A stretch of DNA of 64,000 bases from Beverwykella pulmonaria (GCA_001599595.1 BCHH01000002.1:968390-1032389), one strand, 5' to 3'. Positions 22,408 through 32,946 are shown, counted from the first letter of the stretch. Numbers and translations are program-made. The notes: generated from the letters alone by a model not told the origin.

Positions 22408-23813
22408 AATGGAGTTGAATCTGGGGTGTTCTAGGAAGCGGGATAAACTAACTTTAACACTCAAATGGAGGAGGAAACAAAGAGCTCATAGAATAGAGAT
22501 AAACGAGGTGATCTTTGAGAGTATAAGAGGAAGAAGTAGAAATTCTTTCACCGAAAAGGGTAGATTGGGCGGAGAGAAGGTAATCAGATGCGGACGCAGG
22601 AGTGGGCTTTATATTTCCCTTTACGTCCTCTCTACTCTCTGTTGCTTGTACGCTCTATTATACCGATCAAGCAATCCAGCAAGCCTTTTGGAGGTTTGCC
22701 AATTGTTGTTTTGTTGATTGTTGTTGGAGTGAAAGGAGCGAGGTCGGCGTGACGCTTTTATGATAGCAAGCACCGCCACGTGCGCCACACATCCCACTTC
22801 GACTGTCACTTCAACCGTCACTTCGACTTCAAGATCTTCACCTTCCACTACTCAAGAAGCGTACGAACACTGCCCAACCAATGAGGACCGGGCCAAGGCT
22901 CTGATGCGCAAGCGGTTCAGCGCCTTTACTGTAGAGGAAGAGGGGCAGGCGGAACTGGCCTATTCCGAGCCCAGGAAGCGGAATGCAGATCGCATATGTC
23001 AAGCGATCTCACAAACAAGTGTGGATGTCGTCGGCTGCTTCCAATCATTCCGGTGTTCCAAGGCTCCAACCAGTATATTGGTGCTGTACGATAGGAAAGC
23101 TTGGCGAATACAAGCTCAATGAGAGTGATATTGACCTAAACTCTCTCATTCCAGAAATACGTACACGTCACTATGAACTCTTAAATGAGGCTGCATACCA
23201 TCTCTGACTGACCAAGCGGGAGCAGCTTTGCCCATGATCGGATTTCTCCAACACTCGAACTCTACTAAGGGGGGCCGATAATCGAAGCTGGCAAAGGACA
23301 TTTACGGTATCTCTAATATCCCTGACACGCGGTTTCAAATCTAGAATGATTGAGCTATCTTGATTATCCTCAAATAAAGCTGCTATTAATCCCTGTACTT
23401 TCACCACGGTTCCGACTTTTGATGGCTACAATATACTTTCACGATTTTCCTAAACTTAAGGTCCGCTCAACGTTACGTCTCACCAATCTGACTTTACAAT
23501 ACTGTCTTGTCCAATTTCAGTACACGTTCCTCAAAACAATTCTCGATAACCTTATTTAGGATTCATATCTAAATTCTCTTTCATCGAGATTTTCTATTAA
23601 CGATCTTCAGCATTTCCCGGCTTGCGTCTATATCACACACACCACCCCTTCAAGCAGACACTTCACAAGCATTGGCATATTTTCCAGATACACTTGCATG
23701 AAAATATTCCAGTAACGTGATATGTACATCGATTCCAACTTGATAAATATATACAAAGAAGCTCACTACCACATACTCCTCCGATCCCTTGCCTATCACT
23801 TTCCAACCTCTCC
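22408..23813. other. Intergenic region with a possible broken gene
   Basis: Besides the HRI1 promoter and the possible remnant at 22760-23207, the part from about 23210 to 23810 is AT-rich with no recognisable coding sequence. The 3' flank of the pectin methylesterase lies at its right end. Confidence 0.4.
22760..23207 (+). pseudogene. Possible frameshifted gene remnant
   Basis: Two overlapping plus-strand frames both look coding in part. Frame A (ATG 22760) runs through EHCPTNEDRAKALMRKRF and VEEEGQAELAYSEPRKR, then loses character. Frame B, shifted by +1, carries YVKRSHKQVWMSSAASNHSG, GKLGEYKLNESDIDL and EIRTRHYELLNEAAYHL before its stop at 23205-23207. No GT-AG pair near the switch point (about 22975) joins them cleanly. 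This fits a gene broken by a 1-nt indel, or an intron I have missed. I do not recognise the family. Confidence 0.3.
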
Positions 23814-24806
23814 CTAGGACAAATACGACGTATCAACCCAACTAGTATACCCGCTTCCCAACACCGTCGAAATACTTACGGCAGCGCTCAACTTCCTCCC
23901 AAAACTCGCTCTCGTGCCCGACGCTCCCGCCCCCGTATTTGCATACTCACCAAAATACGTATTATCGGTCCTGGTATCCGAGCTCGACCACACCGACCAT
24001 CCAGCAGCATTGATCACACTTGTCATGCTGGTACTCTGGAACACTACTCTTGCGTAATCTCGCCACGGACGACCTAGATAGTACGCGCCAGATGGAACTG
24101 TGTTTCCCGAGGCGGCGGAAATGGTAGATTTGTTGATGACGTAGTAGGAAGGGTTGGATGCGGAGTCGCGGCCGTTGGCAGTTATGTAGCCTGTTGAGGC
24201 GGCTAGGACGCGGATGTCGACGCCGTCGAACCATGCGGTAGCCGTCTGGCCGAAGATGAAATCTGTCGCGCCTTGGATCAAGCATTTGGCGTAGACCTGC
24301 GCGCCTGTGTTGGCGAGGATGGTGTCCTGGAAGCCGAGGAATTGCACGCCGTAATAGCCCTGCTTGTCTGCGGCGGCGCTGACAGCGAGGGCTTGCGAGC
24401 CCTTTCCGCGGCTGTTGACGAGGTTGACGTTGTAGACTTTTAGATTGGTTGTCCAGGCGCGCAGGGTGGCAGTGAGATCATTGCTGGCCACTGTGTCCTG
24501 GCTGGCGCCTTGCGTAATGGTGACTTTGTTACCAGTGTAGCTCGAGGTGTCGGCTGTGTAGCCGTAGATTGTCAATGCGGATTTCAATGCAGGGATGTAG
24601 ACTTGTTCGCTGTAGGTCCCTTGGTCGATGAATATGCATTGTGCCGTGGTACTGGAGGTGCTGAGCGATTGTACAGCCAACGAGACTGTCTTGTACTGGT
24701 TGGACGTCGCGCTCTTGCTGACAACCAAGCATCCAGACGGCGATGTTGTCCGGCTAGCAGCCAGGACAGTAGCCGCCAACGAAAGAAGAGACAGAAGAGA
24801 ACGCAT
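23814..24806 (-). CDS. Secreted pectin methylesterase (CE8)
   Basis: A single exon of 330 aa. The start MRSLLSLLSLAATVLAA is a signal peptide, probably cleaved after residue 16 or 17. The right-handed beta-helix pectinesterase signatures are intact: GTYSEQVYI (63-71), Q138 in GSQALAVSAAADKQGYYG, the Q160-D161 pair in GFQDTIL, the second catalytic Asp D182 in TDFIFGQ, and R246/W248 in YYLGRPW. The enzyme removes methyl esters from homogalacturonan, opening it to polygalacturonases and lyases outside the cell. Its presence points to growth on plant material. The short spacing and all active-site residues argue for an active enzyme. A TATAAG element on the minus strand at about 24873-24880 lies upstream. 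Confidence 0.95.
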   Translation of the reverse strand: MRSLLSLLSLAATVLAASRTTSPSGCLVVSKSATSNQYKTVSLAVQSLSTSSTTAQCIFIDQGTYSEQVYIPALKSALTIYGYTADTSSYTGNKVTITQGASQDTVASNDLTATLRAWTTNLKVYNVNLVNSRGKGSQALAVSAAADKQGYYGVQFLGFQDTILANTGAQVYAKCLIQGATDFIFGQTATAWFDGVDIRVLAASTGYITANGRDSASNPSYYVINKSTISAASGNTVPSGAYYLGRPWRDYARVVFQSTSMTSVINAAGWSVWSSSDTRTDNTYFGEYANTGAGASGTRASFGRKLSAAVSISTVLGSGYTSWVDTSYLS

Positions 24807-25777
24807 GATAATAACAATCAGGAATGCAGATATGAAGCGAATATCGATAGGCAGAAGGTGACTATACATCTACTTATACCCTCTCCTTCGTTGCAATTTC
24901 CCATAATGTTCAATGCATCGCAGGGTTCTCCTCGAAACCTACAATTTTCCGTCACCCTTTCCCCACATTTTCGCACCTGTCATTCTAGAAACAGGGTGCG
25001 CGTGTGTCTCCATCGCGGAAACATCGAAACGCACTACCAGTGAGGGAAAGTTGCCCAGCGGTGGGACACTGTGGTTTGCGATAATGGCTCCTGTTGGTGG
25101 AAACGTCGAGGTCTGTGCGACCGACGAAGCCGCGCCTTCAATTAGATTGAGGCGTGTAACAAGTGGAATTGAATAGGGACGGCGTGCGGATCTGGCTCGG
25201 AGAATTTGCTATGTTTGCTCAGCCGGCGTCGTCACCAGATCATGAGATATAGAGTTGTGCTGTGAGACGGATTGATGGGGAAAGAGGGGAGGGGGAGGGT
25301 GTGAGGTTGCGAAGAAGGAAATGACCTAAGCGGAAAGGGGCTAGTGTCACTCGAGAACAAGTGTTCAACGGGGACCCAATCTTTTCCCATCGGTTCACAA
25401 AACAGCAAGCATGTGATAACACAGCGTATTGTTTTAATCACACAAGAAAGACCACAGTACAAACTCTCACACAATAGACTGTTCCAACATGGCCCCATTC
25501 CTGCTATCATACAGAGTATTTATTAATTCACAAAGAAATTCATCATAACCGTTTACAATTTCTGTCAACATTCCTTTCCAAAACTACCAGCTTAACCAGT
25601 ATGGTAAAGCCCAAGAGCGACTACATGTGGATTGATCATGGACAAGTTAAACGGCGTTAGAAAGATATCCGCGTCGGTAAGCGCAGCAAACATAGTATTA
25701 TTGACCGCAGGTTTAAGCAATATGCCTTGAGAGTTATAGTATGTCGCTTTTAGGTTTAGGGGGAGAGATACGATCGA
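24807..25777. other. Intergenic region
   Basis: This holds the pectin methylesterase promoter at its left end and the 3' flank of the small secreted-protein gene at its right end. The middle shows a TATTTATTAATTCACAAAGAAATTC-like AT-rich patch near 25515-25545 and no gene. Confidence 0.4.
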
Positions 25778-26121
25778 CTATGCCAAGGTAGCGTTTGTCA
25801 CCACAGCACCAGTGGTAATTAGTTGGGTACTAGAAAAGGGCCCCTGGCTTGTCGCCCCAGTGACGTCGCTGCTTACTCTAGGAGGTGCTGAAGTAGCTAT
25901 CGCCTTACAAAATCAGTGCCTGAAAGGCCTAGAAGGCGTGATAGGAATGCTCACAGGGATTTGAGAACCAGGCTGAGCCATGTCGCTAACGATATCACGG
26001 GTTGAGTCGCCGTGAAGCTCACATCAGCATCGGTATAGCCAGCAACTTGAGGAACTGGCGCGGCCGCAGCAAACTGCAGAGCAGAGAGCAATAATGAAGC
26101 GTACAAAGTCATCGTTAGCAT
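25778..26121 (-). CDS. Small secreted Ser/Thr-rich protein (predicted)
   Basis: Model of two exons, 26121-25999 and 25903-25778, giving 82 aa. Exon 1 encodes a signal peptide (MLTMTLYASLLLSALQFAAA) followed by APVPQVAGYTDADVSF. The proposed intron GTGATATC...TTTTGTAAG contains a CACTGAT branch-like site and joins ...TATQP to AIATSAPPRVSSDV. The mature end is Ser/Thr-rich with an NATLA terminus and no cysteine. A TATATA element at about 26186-26191 sits about 65 nt upstream of the ATG. Without splicing the frame would stop after a hydrophobic tail (LATWLSLVLKSL), so that form is an alternative. The family is not recognised. Confidence 0.42.
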
Positions 26122-27119
26122 ATTGGCGGTTGGTTCAACTTGTCTAGCAAGACAGGAGATATGTTCTGGGGAAGCTTGCAAAGGTTATATACCATAATCT
26201 ACCCGATTGAGCCCAGCACGCTTTTCTGCATGCGTAAAAATGTTTTAGCTATGACTTCATGCCATTTTCGACGCGGAAAACACAAGAGTAGCTCTAACAG
26301 CGCATCGAGCAATCGAACGTGAGTAACATCGACATAACGGCAACCGGAATAGTGTTCACCGGGAATAGCAGACGAATGAAACGCCTAGTTGATGTGACAA
26401 GCTTCACAGACCGGAGAATATGTGGGGATGCGTATTATCGCAGAACATAGGATTCTTTGAGATTGCCATGAAAACTCAACGTGACGACGCGATGATATGG
26501 TACATTTGAGTCGCTAGTGCCACCCGATTGAGCCCATGCCCCTGCCAAACGATACTTTACCTTTTTCGCGGGGATTTGGCAATTGTAATTTCGATCACAA
26601 ATGTGCTGAGGAATTCGGCCTGTTTTGAAGTATATATAATGTAAAAGTATTGCGGAATCTACATTATCGCGTGTAAGCGTAGCGTAGAGCTTCATCCCTC
26701 GGCTCCATTGTTTTGAATAACATGCAGTTCCCAAGGTCAATCAAATTAAGACAAGCCTCCCATCTACCCTAACGGTGCATGGAGTATCTTAATGTCTTGT
26801 AATCGAGTCCCCAGACCCATGTAAAGGCGTGAATCCTCTCAAGGTGGTGTTTTCCCTAGGGTGAGTTGACGTTGCACGAAACTGATTATATAATCACTAA
26901 AATAGACAGTGACGAACTACTTACGCAACGCAGAGCACATATTGAAACAACTACAGAGGTCGGATGGCTTCACCGATGGAGAATGTGGTTCGTTGTGGTC
27001 GGGTTTACATATTGTACTTCTCGTCAAATTGCTAAACTCGGACGATGCCGACAAGAGATGATCGTCAGTTGGAATCTGAGAAGGATTTCCGTGGCGCTAT
27101 TATGTGGGAATCCCGACAT
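26122..27119. other. Intergenic region, about 1 kb
   Basis: The left end is the promoter of the small secreted-protein gene, including TATATA near 26186. The right end is the TRM1 3' flank. Short frames such as the one at 26435-26740 show no coding signal. I see no repeat or RNA gene. Confidence 0.4.
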
Positions 27120-29299
27120 CTATTTCGCGCGTGCCATCGGACCCCAGTTTTCTCTCGGGGCGAGCTGATACCGAACACGCTTCCCTCTGTCGTGATCTCT
27201 GCCCAGCTTCTCATCAAATACGACTTCGAAGTTGGTACCCAAGTACGACGGAGGTGTTGCTTTAGACTTCATCGCATCTGCTGCGTCTTGAGCTGCGTCC
27301 ACTGCATTCTCTGGCATTTCATTGGATTCGCCACTTGATGGCTCTGCGTTTCCCACTGTGGTTCCAGAGTCCTCTTCACTGCTGTTGTGAGCACTGCATT
27401 TTGACATAATTCCGTAACCAGCGCTCTCCTTCTTCAACGTTTTCTTGAGGGGTGCCTTTTGGCGGACCCATTCCAGCATGATATGCCATATGTCTTTCCA
27501 CGAGGCATCAGTCTTGATGGACCCGGGCTTGCAATGGCTCATCGTCACTCTAAATCCAGCTTTTCGTAGCGCGCCTCGCAATGCAGCGGTAGGAGGCGCC
27601 TGACAATGCAGAACTTTGGCTATGGAACTGGGTATGAAAAAGAAAGGGTGGTGGTCGAGCTCTGCGGGATCCATTTTGGGGATCAGGGGATCGAGTTGCT
27701 CAACTCCCTTTGACCCATCAGACTTCTTCGGCTGCGTGCCGAATGTTATTTCCTCCAGTGCTGTCTGGAGCATGCCGTCTATGCGGTCCATTGTTGGGTA
27801 AGTGTCCCGGTCAACGTCGCTGAGCTGTGCCAAGACTCTTTCAATGAACCCTACATTATGTATAGGACCACCATACATTGGGCCAGAGAGCTATAAGCAT
27901 GTCAGTAGTGAAATAAGTGAAAGGAGGGGCTATGGCATACATGAGCTTTCATACCGCAATGGTCACAATGTTCGTTTGCTGATGGAGCTGCTGCAAAAGA
28001 GTGCTTGTAAAAAGAGCCACCGCTCTTGTTCAGCACAGCTTTATTTCGCGCAAGGTACTGCGTTGACCAGGCTCCGCATCCATTGTCACAATGATATACG
28101 ATCATGGTCTTGCCAGCCAATAGTTTGACTTCGTTCGGGGATTTCCGCACCCGAATGAAGACACGAACGTAGTAGTCAATAGAAAGCGAGAGCAGGGGTT
28201 CTATCGACATGCCATATCGGCCTGCGGAGGAAGCGACGGCGTGCAAAATCAATCGGATCCCTCCTTCGTGGCATGGCTCCCCTTTCAAGGGTAAACCGCC
28301 GTATTGTGAGTACGTCTTTTCAAGATATCCATGAGATGCGAATATGGCAGAGTCTGTGCAGGTCACACAAAGCAAGCCGTCATCGTTTAATGCCTGTATA
28401 GCAGAGTCAATGAATGGCGCGGCTGTTCCGTATGGATCAAGATCGATGACATCGTAGCCTCTTTTATCTACGAAGCTGTACATGTGAGCAATAGCGTTCC
28501 CTGTAGTTGCGTGAATCTTTTCCTCGAGCTTGTTGTGCTTTATGTTTAGCGCAATGGATTCAGTGGCCTTGCTCGACATGTCATTAGCGGTGATTGAGGT
28601 CGAGAGAGGAATCTCCTGCGCATAGCGCAGTGCTCTCAGACCTGTCGCGGAAAGGGCATCTAGGATCTTGAATCCCGGCATCCATTGAGTGGCTTCTCTA
28701 GTTGTGAGATCTTCAGGGTCCTTGTCTCCGAACAAGGCTAAGCCTTCGTCAAGGGCTGATGGCTGGATATCTTCAACATGGTCAGTCGTCTTCCTTTTCT
28801 TTGCAGGCGGATCGATCGATGACGGCGCTCCCGACGGGTTGTTCTCGTCTTCGATTTCCTCTGCCTTCCTTTTCTTTAACGTCAGATCGTTCGACGGTGG
28901 CGCTGCCGACTGGCCGTTGCCATTCTCGTTCCCCATTTCGGTTTGCTCTACTTTCCTCTTCTTTTGCTTCTCCTTTTTCCGCGCATGTTCGTGTTTCTGG
29001 CGTTTCCGCTGTACTACGTCTTCGCTGAAAGCCTTGATCGCAAGAACGCTGAGATCGCGATTGAACTGCTGGATCGGATTGTAGAAGACTTGTTGCTTCT
29101 GAGTATCCTCTTTTGACATCTTCGGGTCGTTCGATGTCGGTATTCCATGAGGTACTAGGATGTGCGCAAGGCCTTCCTTGATCGTAGTGTATTCCCGGCC
29201 TTCATGGGTGATGGTTTGTCCGGCCCAAGGGGCAGCTTCGATTGTGCAAGTCTGGGACTCGGAAGCAGCTACAGCTATGGGAGCTTGTGGGGGGGCCAT
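27120..29299 (-). CDS. TRM1: tRNA (guanine26-N2)-dimethyltransferase TRM1
   Basis: Two exons, 29299-27941 and 27890-27120, give 709 aa from the first ATG (MAPPQAPIAVAASESQ). The enzyme makes m2,2G26 in cytosolic and mitochondrial tRNAs using S-adenosylmethionine. Visible features are FYNPIQQFNRDLSVL (about 72-86), then a Lys-rich insertion with PAKKRKTTD-type nuclear signals. After it come motif I ILDALSATGLRALRYA, NDMSSKAT, the catalytic LDPYGTAAPFIDSA, CHEGGIRLILHAVA, and paired zinc-type cysteines CDNGC and CDHCG. The intron joins GMKAH to LSGPMYGGPIHNVGFI, and the C-terminal domain reaches FRVTMSHCKPGSIKTDASW. Upstream of the ATG the same frame continues for 42 ATG-less residues resembling a mitochondrial presequence (see findings). 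The gene is divergent from the membrane-protein gene at 29904. Confidence 0.96.
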
Positions 29300-29903
29300 T
29301 GTGGGTGAAGTGTGTTTGGCGCGTCCAATTGCGCTCCGTCTACCGATGTCTCGAAGCTTTCGGAAGGGTTCTCGGCGGGCTGGCGGCACACATAGAAGGC
29401 GAAATAGTGATATCGAAGCTGCCAGAGTGGGTTCTTAAGCTAGCGCGCGGGAGGTGGCGTTGGAGGTGAGAGACGCGAGATTTGTGTTTTGTAGTCAAGG
29501 GTTGAAGCTGTCCGCCAAAAGATTTTGGCTATGTTTCTTTCGGTTTAACTTGGTTCGGTCTAGCGCCTTCACCGGGTCTCTTACCTCACGCGGTGCTGAG
29601 CGCTTCCAACACAATTGATATATTGCATAACGAATGGATGTTGTGGTATTTTATTCATCCCATTTTGTTGCCGGCACAGAACGTGTCTGAAACCCCTCGT
29701 ATTCCACTCATCCGACATGGATAGTAAGCTGATGCCTGGAACTAGCCCCCCCCAAACCGCGCCATTCTAACATTCGACGCGCCATCCCCTCACCGGTCTT
29801 CTCTTCTTCATTAAAGGCGAAGTATCTGCCATTCCTCTCATTGTTAAATCCACCGTCACGTCATCTTGTTATTTCGCTTCTTTTTGACTGATTTGCCTTC
29901 ATT
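29300..29903. other. Bidirectional promoter region
   Basis: This stretch separates the divergent TRM1 and membrane-protein starts. Its left 126 nt are in frame with TRM1 back to a CTG codon and may be translated. A CCCCCCCC tract lies near 29745. I see no other gene. Confidence 0.45.
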
Positions 29904-31145
29904 ATGGGAGGAGTTCCGCGCAATGCGACTGTGCCAGAGTATAGGGACGACCCGGATGCCGTCTCCCTACACACGACTCCTGACGATTACACCTACGATG
30001 ACGCCCCCGAAATCACCGGCCTACCTCCTTCATATGCCGATAGCGAAGGCGAAAGCGCAGCTGGTGCTGCCGCTCCCTTGATCCGACACATCCCGCCCCC
30101 CTCTACGCGAACGGACCACAACAATAATGTTCAGATATCGGGAGGCAAGCCCAAAGTATGCGAGACGCAGACTCTGATGGATGCTCGATACGATACGGAT
30201 CCGCTCTACTTGGAGGAGGGAGTTCGGGCCTTTGCAAAAGAGGCACCCATACCTCTGATATACATTATGGGCACACATAAGGAGACTGTCAAGCGGGGAG
30301 ACAAGAAAGAGACCAATCATATTACGGATTTCCGAATCGTGCTGAATATCCAGAGCTGTCTGCGGAAAGGCTTCGACGGCCGTGACACGTCGCAAATGAA
30401 CCTGGTGACGGTAGAGAATAGCGAGAAAACGCATCGTGGGACTTTCATGAAGAAGCGAGCACCGGGCTTCAAACAAGACATCGAGATCGGAACACCGAAG
30501 CCGGAGCTCAATGAGTGGTGCCATCGGTACTGTGCATCTTCCTCCATGCTAAGGATTTTCCGCCTGCGTCGCGTCGTCACGGGGTTTGACGAGGCTCACT
30601 TGAAGAACCGCATTGAAGGCTTGATTCGCAGCACAAATTATCGCGGGCACATCAGCGTCACATTCCCGATCGAGGACAAGAATATCGACATATATACCTC
30701 GGCTCGAATCAACGAGTGGCGCCTGAAGAAGTGGGTCTGTTGGATCTTCTACCTCACTTTCCTTTGGATCTTCACCTGGCCGTATCTCTTCTTCGCCACC
30801 AAACGGTACAGTGTTGTGAAGGCCGAGTGGCCTTTTTCGACCACTGATGCACGCGGCAACAAAAGATATACAACTGTGAGTGAGGAGGAATGGTTTGAAA
30901 AATGGCACATCGGTATCCGCCGGCTGGTCCTGGATCGGTTTGAAGGTGAGACGAGTGAAGAGCAGCTTGAAGGTGTTATTGCTCGTCCTGAGGACCCGCC
31001 TATGCCTGGTACGATTAGCACTGGACATGCAGGTGTCGACAGTGCCGTCGGACTCTTGACGCAAGGTTTCCAGGTCGCGAGTGCGTTATCTCGGGGAGGT
31101 AATCTGGGGCGAGGACTTCAGGGGGGTTGGGGTTACGATACGTGA
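29904..31145 (+). CDS. Conserved fungal membrane-associated protein, unknown function
   Basis: A single exon of 413 aa, starting MGGVPRNATVPEYRDDPDAV. About 80 N-terminal residues are acidic and Pro-rich with PPSYADSEGE, a possible PPxY-type ligase-docking motif. A globular region follows: YLEEGVRAFAKEAPIPLIYI, MGTHKETVKRGDKKETNHIT, DFRIVLNIQSCL, EWCHRYCASSSMLRIFRLRR and GLIRSTNYRGHISVTFPIED. One clear hydrophobic hairpin or span is present, VCWIFYLTFLWIFTWPYLFF (about residue 282-301). The C-terminal part contains WFEKWHIGIRRLVLDRFEG and a Gly-rich end GRGLQGGWGYDT. I recognise the sequence as broadly conserved in filamentous ascomycetes, but no reaction or partner is known to me. A membrane-anchored protein with a cytosolic PPxY tail is an inference. 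Confidence 0.85.
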   Translation: MGGVPRNATVPEYRDDPDAVSLHTTPDDYTYDDAPEITGLPPSYADSEGESAAGAAAPLIRHIPPPSTRTDHNNNVQISGGKPKVCETQTLMDARYDTDPLYLEEGVRAFAKEAPIPLIYIMGTHKETVKRGDKKETNHITDFRIVLNIQSCLRKGFDGRDTSQMNLVTVENSEKTHRGTFMKKRAPGFKQDIEIGTPKPELNEWCHRYCASSSMLRIFRLRRVVTGFDEAHLKNRIEGLIRSTNYRGHISVTFPIEDKNIDIYTSARINEWRLKKWVCWIFYLTFLWIFTWPYLFFATKRYSVVKAEWPFSTTDARGNKRYTTVSEEEWFEKWHIGIRRLVLDRFEGETSEEQLEGVIARPEDPPMPGTISTGHAGVDSAVGLLTQGFQVASALSRGGNLGRGLQGGWGYDT

Positions 31146-32499
31146 CCGCATCACTCTTTAGCCTGCCAATCGGTTAGGCCTAGTATGTTCTCTTTTCGTT
31201 TTCCCTTCTATATCCTGTGTTCATTCCCTCTGTCAGCTATTGTTTTCCAATTCGGTTCACGAACCTTGACTTGCGAGACGAGAGAAAGCAGTAATCAGAA
31301 GATGTTGCCTCTTTACATAGTTTTTCATATATACATCCTCTATATCATACCTTGGAACGAGGATTTCGAGCCTGCGCTACGACTAGCAGAGCGCCCAGAC
31401 GTCCTTAGCAAAAGATAAAAATGACCAACGTATTCTTACTGTACTGCAATATGTCCACCCGAAGAAGTGTTGTCCGAGCCAATCGCCTGAGGTGAAAGGC
31501 CAGAGTTCCTAACACACGTCAGGGAGACCTCTTCCGGCCTATTCTCTGGATATTTACTTCAAGTCTCATTCGTCCCAACCCAGCAAACACCGCGTACGAT
31601 CTTCTCGCTCTGAGCTTAATTGAAGGATGCTTCCTGTATCCAAACGACATCTCAATACATTGAATCTTTGCATGACGTAACCAGGTTACTATCTTCAGCA
31701 ACCATAATGTCTACCTAATATCTCACTCAGCATTTCGTGAACCCCGTTTAGGTATCTCGAGAATCCCAAAGTCATAAACAGCCTAGCGCCTTTCAAAAAT
31801 ACATTGCCCCACCAACCACTAGATCGAGCGGGATGGCGCAGCCACAACTTTCCATGTCACCTCACCATTCGCAACGGCATACCATTTCGCCCCAAAACAA
31901 ATAAGAATAACAAGGTTTAGCAAAAGCTAGTCTTGAAAAGGTTCCAAATAAGTGATCATACAGTTAGTGAAATCTCTACGCTTGCTTGAATGATGAGGAA
32001 CACTCAGCCTCACCCGGTCGATCGTCCGGGTGGCTGCAGCTAGAGATGGCGGAGAAGACTATATCGATTATTTCAGGTGACGAAGCTGCTCTCGCATCAG
32101 CTTCCTTTTCGTCGGCTGAACGTGGTTTGCCTGCGCTCAACGCTCCATATGCCGTCTATCCCCGAGCTTCAACACGAGGCCTAGGACACATGACGTCGAT
32201 CTTAGGACGAAAGAGTGCGACGTGCAGTGCTATCAATACATTAATCTAAGTTTGCCTCGTAAAGGTTGTATCGGACCATCCTTCATCTTTTGGGTGATGA
32301 GGATGGAAAGGAACACCTGAGCCACTCAAGCCACCACTCTAGTGTAGATGCTTTGAGTATATAACACCCTTCTTCATCTCTTTCATATCTCATCATCCAA
32401 TCTCAACTTTCCACATCGACGACCAATTTTCCAAACTATCTCCCCACTCATATTCGCTCAATCCATATTCGTTACTCACCCCAACATCCCACTATCAAA
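31146..32499. other. Intergenic region, 1.35 kb
   Basis: This holds the 3' flank of the membrane-protein gene and the promoter of the small secreted-protein gene, including a TATA box. Frames such as 31986-32249 lack coding character. I see nothing else. Confidence 0.4.
32358..32364 (+). promoter_or_regulatory. TATA box of the cysteine-rich secreted-protein gene
   Basis: TATATAA lies 136 nt upstream of the ATG at 32500 and is followed by a CT/CA-rich leader without other ATGs. This is a typical layout for strongly inducible fungal secreted-protein genes. Confidence 0.45.
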
Positions 32500-32946
32500 A
32501 TGAAAACCCTCGCCGCTATTATCTCCCTCGTGGCCATTGCCTCTGCTTTCCCCACCGAATCCCTCTCAGCTCGCACCAATGGCGCCGCCGACGTACAAGT
32601 CTGCACTGGTGAAAACTATACTGGAGAATGCACCACCATCTCCGCGCCCTTCAATCAATGCGTTGTCCTCACCGAGCCATACCTCAACAATGTCGGCTCC
32701 TTGAGGCCTGCCCCTGGAGCATTCTGCAGGATCACCTAGTAAGTCTTCTCATTAACAAAGAACAGTAGTATCTAACAGCATAACAGCACTGCTGCCAAAT
32801 GCACCATGCATGGCGATGCTTTTATCGATCCTACTCCTGGTGCACCGGATCTGCACCATTTCGACGATCCGGCTACAGGCACAAACATCAATGCCGGGTG
32901 CACGCTGACTAGCTTCTTGTGCCAACAGTGCACTGGTTGTTCTTAG
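32500..32946 (+). CDS. Small secreted cysteine-rich protein
   Basis: Two exons, 32500-32738 and 32787-32946, give 132 aa. The leader MKTLAAIISLVAIASA is a signal peptide, cleaved before FPTESLSAR. The mature protein has nine cysteines: four in the first half (VQVCTGENYTGEC, FNQCVVL, GAFCRIT) and five in the second, ending CQQCTGCS. The pattern CTGENYTGECTTISAPFNQC plus NNVGSLRPAPGAFC recalls small fungal secreted proteins with a beta/gamma-crystallin-like strand order; this is a similarity by eye only. The odd cysteine number leaves one potentially free or able to dimerise. Length, signal peptide and cysteine content fit the usual definition of an effector candidate, but no host interaction can be claimed. 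The gene stands alone between non-coding stretches. Confidence 0.82.

Noticed and set aside
24510..25043. Plus-strand open frame overlapping the start of the pectin methylesterase.
   Set aside because: It is antisense to the signal peptide and first domain of a clear enzyme gene and has no family features.
26201..26536. The 15-mer ACCCGATTGAGCCCA occurs at 26201 and again at 26522.
   Set aside because: No similarity extends beyond the 15 bases, and a few such matches are expected by chance in 64 kb.
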